Below, piece after piece: positions 25,426-33,615 of a stretch of DNA of 64,000 bases (position 1 is its first letter; every line of letters starts with the position of its first letter). Made by a program: the position numbers and the translations under genes. This stretch comes from Paenibacillus oralis (GTDB lineage: Bacteria; Bacillota; Bacilli; Paenibacillales; Paenibacillaceae), in NCBI RefSeq assembly GCF_003863965.1, contig NZ_RRCN01000001.1, positions 1,373,406 to 1,437,405 of the forward strand, given 5' to 3'. The notes below the pieces were generated by a model that searched no databases, was not told where the DNA came from, and was given only the letters and a program-made list of their open reading frames with translations.

Positions 25426-25558
25426 AGACTTGAAGCAAGCCGGGAGACTTATCCAAATTATTACAATTTCCTGACAATTGTATTCTCCGCTTAACCCCTT
25501 TGGGCGAATGTACGTAACCTAAACCGATGTTAAAAGAAGGCTAAAGGGGAGAGACGGC

Positions 25559-27106
25559 ATGCTGCAGGCCAAAATCGGAAACGCCGCGCACGAAACCGAA
25601 AACGGGTTGGGAAGCGGACGGCGCATCATCGCGGAGGAAAATGAGTTCCATTTTTATCGGGAAAATACGATCGGTTATCGCCACAGCTTTATTTCCCCGT
25701 ACGGAAGGCAAAGGCTGCTCTACGCCGATTGGGCGGCCAGCGGCCGTCTGTACCGGCCGATCGAAGCCAAACTGGCCGAGGAGTTCGGCCCGTTCGCGGG
25801 AAATCCGCATACGCGTTCCAATCTGACCGGCACCGCGGTGACCGCCGCCTACGAGGAGGCAAAGCGCATCATCAAACGCCACGTCAACGCCGGTCCGGAC
25901 GATATGCTGCTGTTTGCCGGGACCGGGATGACCGGTGCGGTGAACAAGCTGCTGCGGCTGCTGGGACTGAAAATACCGCGGCGCTGGCAGGCGGCGGTCC
26001 GATCCATGGTGGCCGAGCGGGACCGCCCGGTCATTTTCGTGACGCATATGGAGCACCACTCCAACCATATTTCCTGGGCGGAAACGATCGGCGAAGTGGT
26101 CTGCATTCCGCCCGGGGCCGACGGACGCGTCAATCCGGAGCACCTGGAGCGGCTGCTCCGCCGATACCGTGAGCGGAAGGTCAAGGTGGGCGCTTTTACC
26201 GCTTGCTCCAATGTGACTGGCTTTGAAACGCCCTATCGCCGTTTATCGCGGATCATGCACGAGCACGGCGGAATCAGCGTGGTCGATTTCTCCGCCAGCG
26301 CTCCTTATGTACGCATCGATATGCATCCGCCGGGAGCCCCGGAGGATAAGCTCGATGCTGTTCTGTTCTCCCCCCACAAATTACTCGGCGGTCCGGGCAC
26401 AAGCGGCGTGCTGGTCATGGATGCGAAGCTGAGCGCTGATCCGGTCCCCGATCATCCCGGCGGCGGCACGGTCTCCTGGACCAATCCTTGGGGTGAGTAC
26501 CAGTATTGGCCCGACCCCGAAACGCGGGAAGACGGCGGCACGCCGGGAGTGATGCAGGCGGTGCGCGCGGCGTTGTGCCTGAAGCTGAAGGAGCGGATGG
26601 GGATCGAACGCATGCTGCGCCGCGAGCGGGAGCTGACGGAGGTGCTGCTGCGGGAGCTCGAATCCGTTCCGGGCTTGCACATTCTCGGCGGCCCCGGCCG
26701 GAACCGGCTCGGGATCGTGTCCTTTGTCACGGAATCCGTTCACTACAACCTGATGGTGAAGCTGCTGAACGACCGCTTCGGCATCCAGGTCCGGGGCGGC
26801 TGCTCCTGCGCGGGAACGTACGGCCATTATTTGCTGGGCATCGACCACGTTTCGTCCCGGCAGATCGCCCGCCTGATCGCCGCCGGCGATTTATCGCGGA
26901 AGCCCGGCTGGGTCCGCGTGTCCCTTCATCCGATGATGACCGACCGGGAAGCCGCATTCATCGGCGCCGCGGTCCGGGCGGTCACGGAGAATATTCAGGA
27001 GTGGAAACAAGACTACATCTATGACTCGAGAACAAACGAATGGCGGCATATTCGCGAGCGGCGGCCGGCATTGGGGGAGGAATGGTTCGAATTGGCTTGG
27101 GAATAG
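25559..27106 (+). CDS. Class V aminotransferase, cysteine desulfurase-like
   Basis: PLP-dependent enzyme of 515 aa, longer than SufS/CsdA (~410 aa) because of N- and C-terminal extensions. It shows YADWAASGR near the N-terminus, the cofactor-contact THMEHHSNHISW, Asp in VVDFSASAPY, the Schiff-base Lys in FSPHKLLGGPGTSG, and a Cys-containing loop RGGCSCAGTYGHYLLG where desulfurases carry the catalytic Cys. The C-terminal tail (YIYDSRTNEWRHIRERRPA) is Arg-rich and its coding sequence is duplicated at 10956-11087. GGGGAG precedes the ATG. Cysteine or selenocysteine desulfurase, or an isopenicillin-epimerase-like enzyme, remain possible. Confidence 0.85.
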   Translation: MLQAKIGNAAHETENGLGSGRRIIAEENEFHFYRENTIGYRHSFISPYGRQRLLYADWAASGRLYRPIEAKLAEEFGPFAGNPHTRSNLTGTAVTAAYEEAKRIIKRHVNAGPDDMLLFAGTGMTGAVNKLLRLLGLKIPRRWQAAVRSMVAERDRPVIFVTHMEHHSNHISWAETIGEVVCIPPGADGRVNPEHLERLLRRYRERKVKVGAFTACSNVTGFETPYRRLSRIMHEHGGISVVDFSASAPYVRIDMHPPGAPEDKLDAVLFSPHKLLGGPGTSGVLVMDAKLSADPVPDHPGGGTVSWTNPWGEYQYWPDPETREDGGTPGVMQAVRAALCLKLKERMGIERMLRRERELTEVLLRELESVPGLHILGGPGRNRLGIVSFVTESVHYNLMVKLLNDRFGIQVRGGCSCAGTYGHYLLGIDHVSSRQIARLIAAGDLSRKPGWVRVSLHPMMTDREAAFIGAAVRAVTENIQEWKQDYIYDSRTNEWRHIRERRPALGEEWFELAWE

Positions 27107-27208
27107 GCATATTCCGCCGGAAAGCGCATAACGTATGGCGATGCCAATGTTCCTCTGTAAAGAAGTGAGACGGATGGAATACGAATATCCTGCCTATCCC
27201 CCTTACGG

Positions 27209-28108
27209 TCAAGCCGCCTTTGACAAGCGGGCTGTCCGCGCCCCGCTCTTGTTGGCGAGGTAGACGCCGCCAAGGATAAACACAAGCCCGGCCACCAGCC
27301 GCCAGCTAATCGGCTCATGGAGCAGCGTGAATCCCCAGATAATCGCGCTGGCCGGCACCAGATAGGTGACCGTAGTGGCAAATTGCGGGCTGCCTTTTTG
27401 CACCATGAAATAGAAAAGAATATAAGCGAAGCCGGAGCCGAATACGCCCAGGCCGATGACCGCGCCGAGGGTGGCGGGCGAAGCCAGCGGCGCCAGGGAG
27501 ACGCCTTCGGTGGCCGCGGCCATGACGCCGCTGCCGAGCATGGCGCAGAGCAGCGTGCCGAACGTCACCTGATACATCGACAGCCCTTCCGAGAGCTTCT
27601 TGGACAGGTGCGAGCCGACCGCGTAACATAGGGTGGCCGCCAGCATGCAAGCGAAGCCGATCCCATCAACCGAGATGATCGACGACGGGCTTACGCCGAG
27701 CAGAATGATGATTCCGATAAAGGCGATGCCCATCCCCAGCCACTGCCTCCGGCCCGCGGCGGCGCGAAAAAACAACACCCCGACGGCCAGCGTCCACAGC
27801 GGCGTCGTGGCATTCAACACCGAGGCCATGCCGCTCGTCAGCCGCGTTTCGCTGAAACCGATGAACGCCCAGGGAATCGCGGTGTTCACCAGCGCCATGA
27901 CGGCCATCGGCAGCCAGGGAATGCTGCGGAAGCCAAACGGCTTGCGCAGGATCAGCATCACCGCGGAGATCGTCGCCAGCCCGAAGGCCGACCGCAGGAA
28001 GGCGATCGCCCATGGGCCGTAGTCGGGCAGCAAAATTTTGATGAAGAAAAAGGAACCTCCCCAAATCAGGCTTAATAAAATCAATGCAAAATAAAGCGGA
28101 CGCGCCAC
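27209..28108 (-). CDS. EamA/DMT-family transporter
   Basis: Ten-helix inner-membrane transporter of the drug/metabolite superfamily, 299 aa, with two EamA repeats: the first begins LILLSLIWGGSFFFIKILL and the second GIGFACMLAATLCYAVGSHL. Features include NATTPLWTLAVGVLFF and VPASAIIWGFTLLHEP. The frame extends to 28201, but that part lies toward a family A repeat; the GTG at 28108, 8 nt after AAGAAGG, is the likely start. Substrate unknown. Its 5' end is duplicated at 11092-11216. Confidence 0.88.
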   Translation of the reverse strand: MARPLYFALILLSLIWGGSFFFIKILLPDYGPWAIAFLRSAFGLATISAVMLILRKPFGFRSIPWLPMAVMALVNTAIPWAFIGFSETRLTSGMASVLNATTPLWTLAVGVLFFRAAAGRRQWLGMGIAFIGIIILLGVSPSSIISVDGIGFACMLAATLCYAVGSHLSKKLSEGLSMYQVTFGTLLCAMLGSGVMAAATEGVSLAPLASPATLGAVIGLGVFGSGFAYILFYFMVQKGSPQFATTVTYLVPASAIIWGFTLLHEPISWRLVAGLVFILGGVYLANKSGARTARLSKAA

Positions 28109-28155
28109 TCCAAATCCCTTCTTTCTTTTAGCGTTTTTAGCTGAACTACATACTC

Positions 28156-28337
28156 TAACGGTTGCCACAACTGCTATTTGTTCAAAAAACGTTGATTTCA
28201 AATTCTAACGGTTGCCCTGGCGCTTATTTCACTGAAATCCGGCTATTTTGCTTAGATTCAGGCAAATAACGGCGATGACAACCGTTAGATTTTTGAAAAG
28301 GTCTATTTTCGTAAAATAACAGCTGCTGCGACCGTTA
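28156..28337. repeat. Family A quartet variant (TAACGGTTGC / GCAACCGTTA)
   Basis: Forward units start at 28156 and 28206; reverse units end at 28287 and 28337. Pitch is exactly 50 bp on each side and length 182 bp. The core reads TAACGGTTG in the forward units and CAACCGTTA or CGACCGTTA in the reverse units, where other copies have TAACGGAC/GTCCGTTA, so complementary arms changed together. Located 48 bp upstream of the EamA start. Confidence 0.82.
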
Positions 28338-28425
28338 GATTTCCGGCAGGCCTAATTGCGCTTCGAAAACCGGAGCTTTATCGGCAAATCCGGAAAGTAT
28401 CAGGGCACCCAATGTCTTGTGTAAG

Positions 28426-28445
28426 AGTTAATGCAATGCTACTGC
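28426..28445. repeat. Relic arm of the 815-900 inverted repeat
   Basis: AGTTAATGCAATGCTACTGCT-like sequence, preceded by AATGTCTTGT, resembles 863-900 (AAATGTATCTTGT and the right arm). No partner arm is seen here. Confidence 0.5.
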
Positions 28446-28459
28446 TCCTCAGGCTGAAA

Positions 28460-28668
28460 CATAAGGACCAAAAAAGGCGTTAATTCGGCGAGATCACCCA
28501 CTTCAAGAGAAATAAAGGGAATTTATGGCGTTATTCTCCTGAACCGTATGGATATGGCCGCTTTTTACACCGTTCATTGGAAAATAAGGGCATAAAATTC
28601 CGCTAATGGAGAGGAATCATGCCTCACCCCGGAAAATAAGACCATAAAGTTCCGCTATTCTGAAGGAG
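28460..28668. repeat. Family B quartet (ATAAGG-CATAAA units)
   Basis: Four units: two ending in GGCGTTAATTC / GGCGTTATTC, 51 bp apart, then two of the opposite type GAAAATAAG-CATAAA-TTCCGCTA, 52 bp apart. Aligns along its whole length with 32481-32690. Together with the family A copy, it fills most of the 28109-28777 gap. Confidence 0.75.
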
Positions 28669-28777
28669 GGGGCGCGGGCGGCCTATGTTTTCTTGCTGCA
28701 GCGATACCGATTGTAGCACGGCTTCGCTTCGACTGTGATCGAAATGTCGATGTTCCATGAAATGGAGGAGGATGCTC

Positions 28778-28992
28778 ATGAAAGTCGGGTCCGCACGAAC
28801 GGCGGCCGCCAAGTAGGTGACGGAGCACGCCGCCCGGGAGGCGGATTTCCTGGGAGCCTATTTTAGCGGTTCAACGCTTGGCCTGGCCTTCTCGCCCGCG
28901 CCGGGGAGGGACTGCACTATCTCCCGCGGCTTATGCAGGCGGCGCAAGCGATCATCGACGCCAACCCGGAGATTAAGAACGGGCAAGGATGA
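28778..28992 (+). pseudogene. Remnant of a nucleotidyltransferase-like gene with the middle missing
   Basis: GGAGGAGG precedes ATG; the frame reads MKVGSARTAAAK, a TAG stop, then VTEHAAREADFLGAYFSGST, which resembles the N-terminus of nucleotidyltransferase-fold proteins up to the Gly-Ser motif. After that the sequence jumps to another frame that reads EGLHYLPRLMQAAQAIIDAN and ends at TGA 28990, looking like a C-terminus. Only the two ends of a gene, perhaps 250+ codons originally, remain. Family recognition is from memory of similar proteins and is tentative. Confidence 0.6.
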
Positions 28993-29021
28993 TCCTGCCT
29001 TGCGCCACGTGCTACCGCCAA

Positions 29022-29068
29022 AAGCCCCCAATCACAGCGTTCGAGTGAAATTGGGGGCTTGATTTTCT
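29022..29068. terminator. Bidirectional terminator between the pseudogene and aguB
   Basis: AAGCCCCCAAT (29022-29032) pairs with ATTGGGGGCTT (29050-29060); TTGATTTTCT follows on plus, CTTTTGG on minus. It ends 15 bp from the aguB stop. Confidence 0.8.
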
Positions 29069-29082
29069 ATGAAATTATGCGC

Positions 29083-29961
29083 TTAGTCGAAACGAAGCTC
29101 GCCGTCGTAGGAAGTGATGATTTTGTACAAATCCGGCCGGCGGTCGCGGAAAATCCCCCACTCGATCCGCTGCGTCTCAAGTTGATCGAGGTCGAATTCC
29201 GCCGTCAGCACGGTCTCCTCCGTACGGCCGGCTTCGGCGATTTTGTTGCCTTGAGGCCCGGCGATAAAGGACGAGCCATAAAACGTGATGCTCGAATCCT
29301 CATCCGTTTCCACGCCGACGCGGTTGGAAGCAATGACCGGCACCAGGTTCGCGGCGGCATGCCCAAGCATGCACATCTGCCAGTGATCCTTGGAGTCGAT
29401 CGAGCCGTCCTGCGGCTCGGAGCCGATCGCGGTCGGGTAGAACAACAGCTCGGCGCCCATCAGCGCCATGCAGCGCGCGGCTTCCGGATACCATTGATCC
29501 CAGCAGACGCCGACGCCGATTTTGGCATAACGCGTTTTCCACACTTTAAAACCGGTATCGCCCGGGTTAAAATAAAACTTCTCCTCATACCCCGGACCGT
29601 CCGGGATATGGCTTTTCCGGTAACGTCCGAGCAACTCGCCGTCGGCGTCGATCACGGCCAGCGAATTGTAGCGGGCGTTGTTCTTTTTTTCGTAGAAGCT
29701 AATCGGAAGCACCACTTTCAGCTCCTTGGCCACCTCGCGAAAATGCCGGATCGCCGCGTTCTCCTCCAGTTCTGTTGCATGGACGTAATAGTCCGATTTT
29801 TCTTTTTGGCAAAAATAAGGCGTCTCGAACAGCTCCTGCAGCAAAATGATCTGCGCCCCCTGCCGGGCGGCCTCGCGGACCAGCTTATCCGCCTTGGCGA
29901 TGTTTTCTTCTTTATTCGTGGAGCAGCTCATTTGCGTGGCCGCCACCTTCACATTTCTCAT
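29083..29961 (-). CDS. aguB: N-carbamoylputrescine amidase
   Basis: Nitrilase-superfamily amidohydrolase of 292 aa that converts N-carbamoylputrescine to putrescine, CO2 and ammonia. The catalytic triad is visible as Glu43 (LLQELFETPYF), Lys116 (RYRKSHIPDGPGYEEKFYF) and Cys153 (IGVGVCWDQWYPEAAR). These segments, including the GPGYEEKFYFNPGDTGF stretch, are characteristic of AguB. GGGGGAG precedes the ATG. It follows aguA by 27 bp, forming the two-step agmatine-to-putrescine pathway in the cytosol. Confidence 0.97.
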   Translation of the reverse strand: MRNVKVAATQMSCSTNKEENIAKADKLVREAARQGAQIILLQELFETPYFCQKEKSDYYVHATELEENAAIRHFREVAKELKVVLPISFYEKKNNARYNSLAVIDADGELLGRYRKSHIPDGPGYEEKFYFNPGDTGFKVWKTRYAKIGVGVCWDQWYPEAARCMALMGAELLFYPTAIGSEPQDGSIDSKDHWQMCMLGHAAANLVPVIASNRVGVETDEDSSITFYGSSFIAGPQGNKIAEAGRTEETVLTAEFDLDQLETQRIEWGIFRDRRPDLYKIITSYDGELRFD

Positions 29962-29988
29962 CTGGGCTCCCCCTTTGTAATTGTTGAT

Positions 29989-31041
29989 TTAAGCGCGTCT
30001 CCGTCCTGCCGGCATTTGCTGGGTCGTGCAGTGCACATTGCCGCCCTCGCGGATGATCGCCATGCCGTCCACCGTGCGGATTTTGCGGTCCGGAAAGGCC
30101 TCGCTTAAGATTTGCTCCGCCTGCCGGTCGGTTTCCGCCGCGGCGCCGCCGAACACCGGCAAAATGATGCCGCCGTTGACGAAATAAAAATTCAAATAAC
30201 TCAACGTTAACCGGCTATCCTCATAAAAGGTGCGCGGCGGCTGGGGAATTTGGATAATCTCCAGCTTGCGCCCTTTAGCGTCCGCCGCGGCGTTCAGGAT
30301 CGCCAGGTTTTCCTGCGTAATCTCATAATTGTCATCTTCCGGGTCCGTGCATACCTGCAAAATCACCTTACCCGGCGCTGCAAAGCAAGCTACGTTGTCG
30401 ACATGGCCGTCCGTCTCGTCGCCGCTTAAGCCCCGCTTCAGCCAAATAATTTGCTCGGCGTTCACGAAGTTTTTCACGGCCGTTTCGATCTCTTCCCGGC
30501 TCATTTCCGGGTTCCGGTTTGTGTTCAGCAGGCACTCCTCCGTCGTCAGCAGGGTGCCTTCGCCGTCCGTATGGATGGAGCCGCCCTCCAGCACCAGCGG
30601 CGCGTCAAACCGCTTCACGTCCAGCGCTTCGAGAATTTGCGGCGCGACCGCGTCGTCCAAATCCCATGGCGCATATTTGCCGCCCCAGGCGTTAAACCGC
30701 CAGTTGACCCCGGCCAGCTCGCCTTCGCCGCTCACGACGAAAGTCGGGCCGTTGTCGCGAAGCCACGCGTCATTGTGCGCGATCGGCAGGCATTCGATCG
30801 GATGGCGGTGGTTGCCGCCGCTGAAAATTTCCTGCACCTTCTGCAAATCGTCCGGATTGATGACGACCGTCACCGGTTCGAATTCGGCGATCGCCGCGAC
30901 GAATTCGGCATAACCCCGGCAGACCGCGTCGTGCTGCCCGGGATAACACATCGATGCCTGCACCGGCCAGGAAATAAACGTGCGCTCATGCGGCGCCCAT
31001 TCGGCCGGCATTTTATAGTTCAAGTCTCTAGGATACATCAT
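29989..31041 (-). CDS. aguA: Agmatine deiminase
   Basis: Peptidylarginine-deiminase-fold enzyme, ~350 aa, hydrolysing agmatine to N-carbamoylputrescine and ammonia. Family segments are MPAEWAPHERTFISWP, NDAWLRDNGPTFVV, the His-Asp motif LSGDETDGHVDNVACF, and the C-terminal nucleophile Cys in EGGNVHCTTQQMP. The frame starts with a GTG at 31050; the ATG at 31041 (or the adjacent one at 31038) is more likely, with AGGG just upstream, though spacing is short for all choices. First gene of the aguA-aguB operon. Confidence 0.97.
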   Translation of the reverse strand: MMYPRDLNYKMPAEWAPHERTFISWPVQASMCYPGQHDAVCRGYAEFVAAIAEFEPVTVVINPDDLQKVQEIFSGGNHRHPIECLPIAHNDAWLRDNGPTFVVSGEGELAGVNWRFNAWGGKYAPWDLDDAVAPQILEALDVKRFDAPLVLEGGSIHTDGEGTLLTTEECLLNTNRNPEMSREEIETAVKNFVNAEQIIWLKRGLSGDETDGHVDNVACFAAPGKVILQVCTDPEDDNYEITQENLAILNAAADAKGRKLEIIQIPQPPRTFYEDSRLTLSYLNFYFVNGGIILPVFGGAAAETDRQAEQILSEAFPDRKIRTVDGMAIIREGGNVHCTTQQMPAGRRRA

Positions 31042-31280
31042 TTCCCTCACACCCTATATTTAAAATCATTAGATCATGAATTCCTGGTTCACCATGATAT
31101 CATATAACAAAACATACCCGCCCACAATGGAAGTGTCGACCGCCTGCGGGACAGGCCCGGAGCGAAAAAAATCGATGCCCGATTTTCGGCGGCGGCTTGG
31201 GCGGGTGAGCGGTATAATTTATACACGATAGAACGCATTGAGATGGGACACTAACCTAATCAATATCAGGGAGGCCGCGC

Positions 31281-32375
31281 ATGATCCCCATGGAACGTAA
31301 AGAGGAATTTTATAAAGCTTTGTTGGAAAAAAACACGGAGTATGAAGGTTTGTTCTACGTCGGCGTGAAAACAACCGGCGTCTTCTGCCGCCCCACTTGC
31401 CCGGCCCGGAAACCGAAGCTCGAAAACTGCGAATTTTTCGAGACTGCCAAAGAAGCGCTGCTCGCTTCTTTTCGGCCATGCCAGCGCTGCCGCCCGCTGT
31501 CCCCTCCGGGCGAGGCGTCCGATCTCGTCCGGCAGCTGGTGGAAGCGGTGGAGCAGCATCCCGAGAAGCGCTGGAGGGACGAAGATTTCCGGCAGCTTTC
31601 CGTCGATGCGTCGACGGCGCGCCGCCAATTCAAAAAGCGCTTCGGCATGACCTTTGTCGAATATGCCCGGGCCCGCCGCATGGGCCTGGCGATGAAGCAT
31701 ATCCGCTCCGGCCAGCCTGTAATCGATGCCCAGCTGTCCACGGGCTACGAATCGAGCAGCGGGTTTCGCGACGCGTTTTCCCGGATCATGGGCGCGCCGC
31801 CGACCCGGCTGGAGGAGGGCCGGATTTTGCGGGCGGCCTGGCTTGATACGCCGCTGGGGCCGATGATCGCCATCGCTGACGAGGCGGCCTTGTATCTGCT
31901 GGAATTCGTTGACCGCCGCGGGCTGGAGCGCGAGGTGGAGCGGCTTCGCCAACGGACGAAGGCGGCGGTCATCCCCGGCGTCACCGCGCCGATCCGCTCG
32001 ATCGAAAAAGAGCTGGCGCTTTATTTTGACGGCCGATTGCGCGAATTCAAGACCCCGTTGTTTTTGCTGGGGTCGCCTTTTCAGCGGCAGGTGTGGGCGC
32101 AGCTGCAGCAAATCCCGCCCGGGGAGACCCGCTCGTACGCTGAGCTGGCCGTCGCCGTAGGGAATCCGGCGGGTTACCGCGCCGTAGCCCAGGCCAACGG
32201 AGCCAATCAGCTCGCCATCGTCATCCCGTGCCACCGCGTCATCAACTCGAATGGCGAGCTGGGCGGCTACGGCGGCGGCCTGTCGCGCAAAAGCTGGCTG
32301 CTGAACCATGAGAAACGCGGCGGCGGTGTGGAGGCGGCGGCGAGTCAGACGAGTGGAGCCGGTGGAGCGGATTGA
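31281..32375 (+). CDS. ada: Ada: bifunctional DNA-methylation-damage regulator/methyltransferase
   Basis: A protein of 364 aa joining an AdaA-type sensor to an O6-methylguanine methyltransferase. The N-terminal zinc site uses Cys36, Cys40, Cys67 and Cys70 (FCRPTCPARKP; PCQRCRP), and methyl transfer to Cys36 activates the protein. An AraC-type HTH follows (~80-180, FKKRFGMTFVEYARARRMG). The C-terminal alkyltransferase has FQRQVWAQLQQIPPGETRSY and the active-site PCHRVI. Unlike B. subtilis, where adaA and adaB are separate genes, the two functions are fused here. GGGAGG precedes the ATG. The C-terminal tail is a low-complexity Gly/Ala run. Confidence 0.97.
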   Translation: MIPMERKEEFYKALLEKNTEYEGLFYVGVKTTGVFCRPTCPARKPKLENCEFFETAKEALLASFRPCQRCRPLSPPGEASDLVRQLVEAVEQHPEKRWRDEDFRQLSVDASTARRQFKKRFGMTFVEYARARRMGLAMKHIRSGQPVIDAQLSTGYESSSGFRDAFSRIMGAPPTRLEEGRILRAAWLDTPLGPMIAIADEAALYLLEFVDRRGLEREVERLRQRTKAAVIPGVTAPIRSIEKELALYFDGRLREFKTPLFLLGSPFQRQVWAQLQQIPPGETRSYAELAVAVGNPAGYRAVAQANGANQLAIVIPCHRVINSNGELGGYGGGLSRKSWLLNHEKRGGGVEAAASQTSGAGGAD

Positions 32376-32480
32376 GTAAATGGAGTTTGTGGAGTTAGTG
32401 CGCAAATGGGGGGATGAGTTGGGGGAGTTGGGCAAGTGGAGCGAATTAAGCTAGTTGTAGAAGCGCTGCCCGTCACGAAG

Positions 32481-32690
32481 AAGACATAAGGCCATAAAAT
32501 GTCGTTATTCCGGAGATATCCGTTCCTTTGAGAGAAATAGAGGCATTTTATGTCGTTATTTTCCCCGGTCGCGGGGAAATGCCCGCGTTCTGGACCGTTC
32601 ACAGGAAAATAAGTACATAAAATACCATTAATGGGGATAAGCATGCTGGGTTTCGGATAATAAGTACATAAAGTTCCGCTATATTTGAAG
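32481..32690. repeat. Family B quartet, second copy
   Basis: Units read CATAAGGCCATAAAATGTCG, GCATTTTATGTCGTTATTTT, then GAAAATAAGTACATAAAATA and GATAATAAGTACATAAAGTT. Pitch is 51 bp in each pair. It ends ~20 bp before the pcp stop codon. The preceding stretch 32376-32460 is a G-rich degenerate TGGAG-type repeat with no gene. Confidence 0.75.
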
Positions 32691-32709
32691 GTCTGGGTTT
32701 AGACGCCGA

Positions 32710-33315
32710 CTAAGTCAAAACGACGATCGCCAGCTCCAGGCCCCTGACGATTTGATCCAGCGCCATGCTTGGGGCCCCGGGATGCCGCACCGCCTGTTCC
32801 GGCAGATAAGGGACATGGATGAAGCCGCCCCGGATCGCCTGGCCGCTGACGGCAATATGATGCATCAGCCCGTAAAACAAATGATTGCACACGAAAGTGC
32901 CGGCCGTATTGGACACCGAAGCCGGAATGCCATGGGCCCGGAGCTGGTCCGCCATAACCTTGACGGGCAGCGTCGACCAATAGGCGGCCGGCCCCTCCAC
33001 CACAATCGGCAAATCGACCGGCTGGTTCCCGGCGTTGTCGGGAATCGCGGCATCATCCACGTTGATGGCGATCCGCTCAAACGAGATTTCGGCACGGCCC
33101 CCGGCCTGCCCCAGACAAATGACGATGCCTGGCCCCATCTCCTCCATCGCCGCGATCAACGTGTCCGTTGATTTGCCGAACACCGTCGGCAGCTCAATCC
33201 CTTCGATCACGTATGGGCCGAGGGTCCGGCCCTTCAGCCGGTTCATCGCCTCCACGGCCGGATTGATTCGCTCGCCGCCAAAAGGCTCGAAACCGGTTAA
33301 CAACATTTTTTTCAT
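32710..33315 (-). CDS. pcp: Pyrrolidone-carboxylate (pyroglutamyl) peptidase I
   Basis: Cysteine peptidase of family C15, 201 aa, removing N-terminal pyroglutamate from peptides in the cytosol. The N-terminus reads LLTGFEPFGGERINPA; the catalytic residues are Glu80 (EISFERIAINVDDA), Cys143 (NTAGTFVCNHLFYGLMH) and His167 (GGFIHVPYLPEQ), all in canonical spacing. GGGGGAGGAGGG upstream selects the ATG at 33315 over 33351. Single gene; the serS promoter lies just upstream on the opposite strand. Confidence 0.97.
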   Translation of the reverse strand: MKKMLLTGFEPFGGERINPAVEAMNRLKGRTLGPYVIEGIELPTVFGKSTDTLIAAMEEMGPGIVICLGQAGGRAEISFERIAINVDDAAIPDNAGNQPVDLPIVVEGPAAYWSTLPVKVMADQLRAHGIPASVSNTAGTFVCNHLFYGLMHHIAVSGQAIRGGFIHVPYLPEQAVRHPGAPSMALDQIVRGLELAIVVLT

Positions 33316-33333
33316 CAAATTCCCTCCTCCCCC

Positions 33334-33363
33334 TTGAATAAAAAACATCATCTACGTTATACT
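33334..33363 (+). promoter_or_regulatory. Promoter of the T-box/serS transcript
   Basis: TTGAAT (33334-33339), an 18-bp spacer and TATACT (33358-33363). It points into the T-box leader, with transcription expected to begin near 33370. Confidence 0.7.
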
Positions 33364-33369
33364 GTGAAA

Positions 33370-33590
33370 AATATATCGGAATCATGCCTATGATGAGCAT
33401 CCAACTCGGAGGCGTTTTCGTCAAGGGGAAAACGGCAAACCCTGCGCAAAATCCCCCTAAGTTAACCGGATCCGCCCGTTACTGCGGAAGCAAGTGGATT
33501 AAACGGCTTAGGGCCGTTTGGTCAATTTGGGTGGCACCGCGAGAATACAAGCGCTCCTCGTCCCAATCGGACGACGAGCGCTTTTTGTAT
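33370..33590 (+). ncRNA. T-box riboswitch leader of serS
   Basis: Leader RNA that senses uncharged tRNA (serine expected from the downstream gene). The T-box consensus TGGGTGGCACCGCG is at 33528-33541. It is followed by a terminator with arms 33550-33563 and 33569-33582 and a T-run, AGCGCTCCTCGTCC pairing with its near-complement. The T-box can pair with its own side to form the antiterminator. I could not place the specifier codon with certainty; at ~220 nt the leader seems on the short side. Confidence 0.88.
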
Positions 33591-33615
33591 TTTTATAACA
33601 AAGGAGCGGATAGCC

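Noticed and set aside
28817-29062. Continuous 81-codon plus-strand ORF
   Set aside because: It follows the N-terminal remnant frame and then runs out of frame from the C-terminal remnant; the pseudogene reading explains it better.
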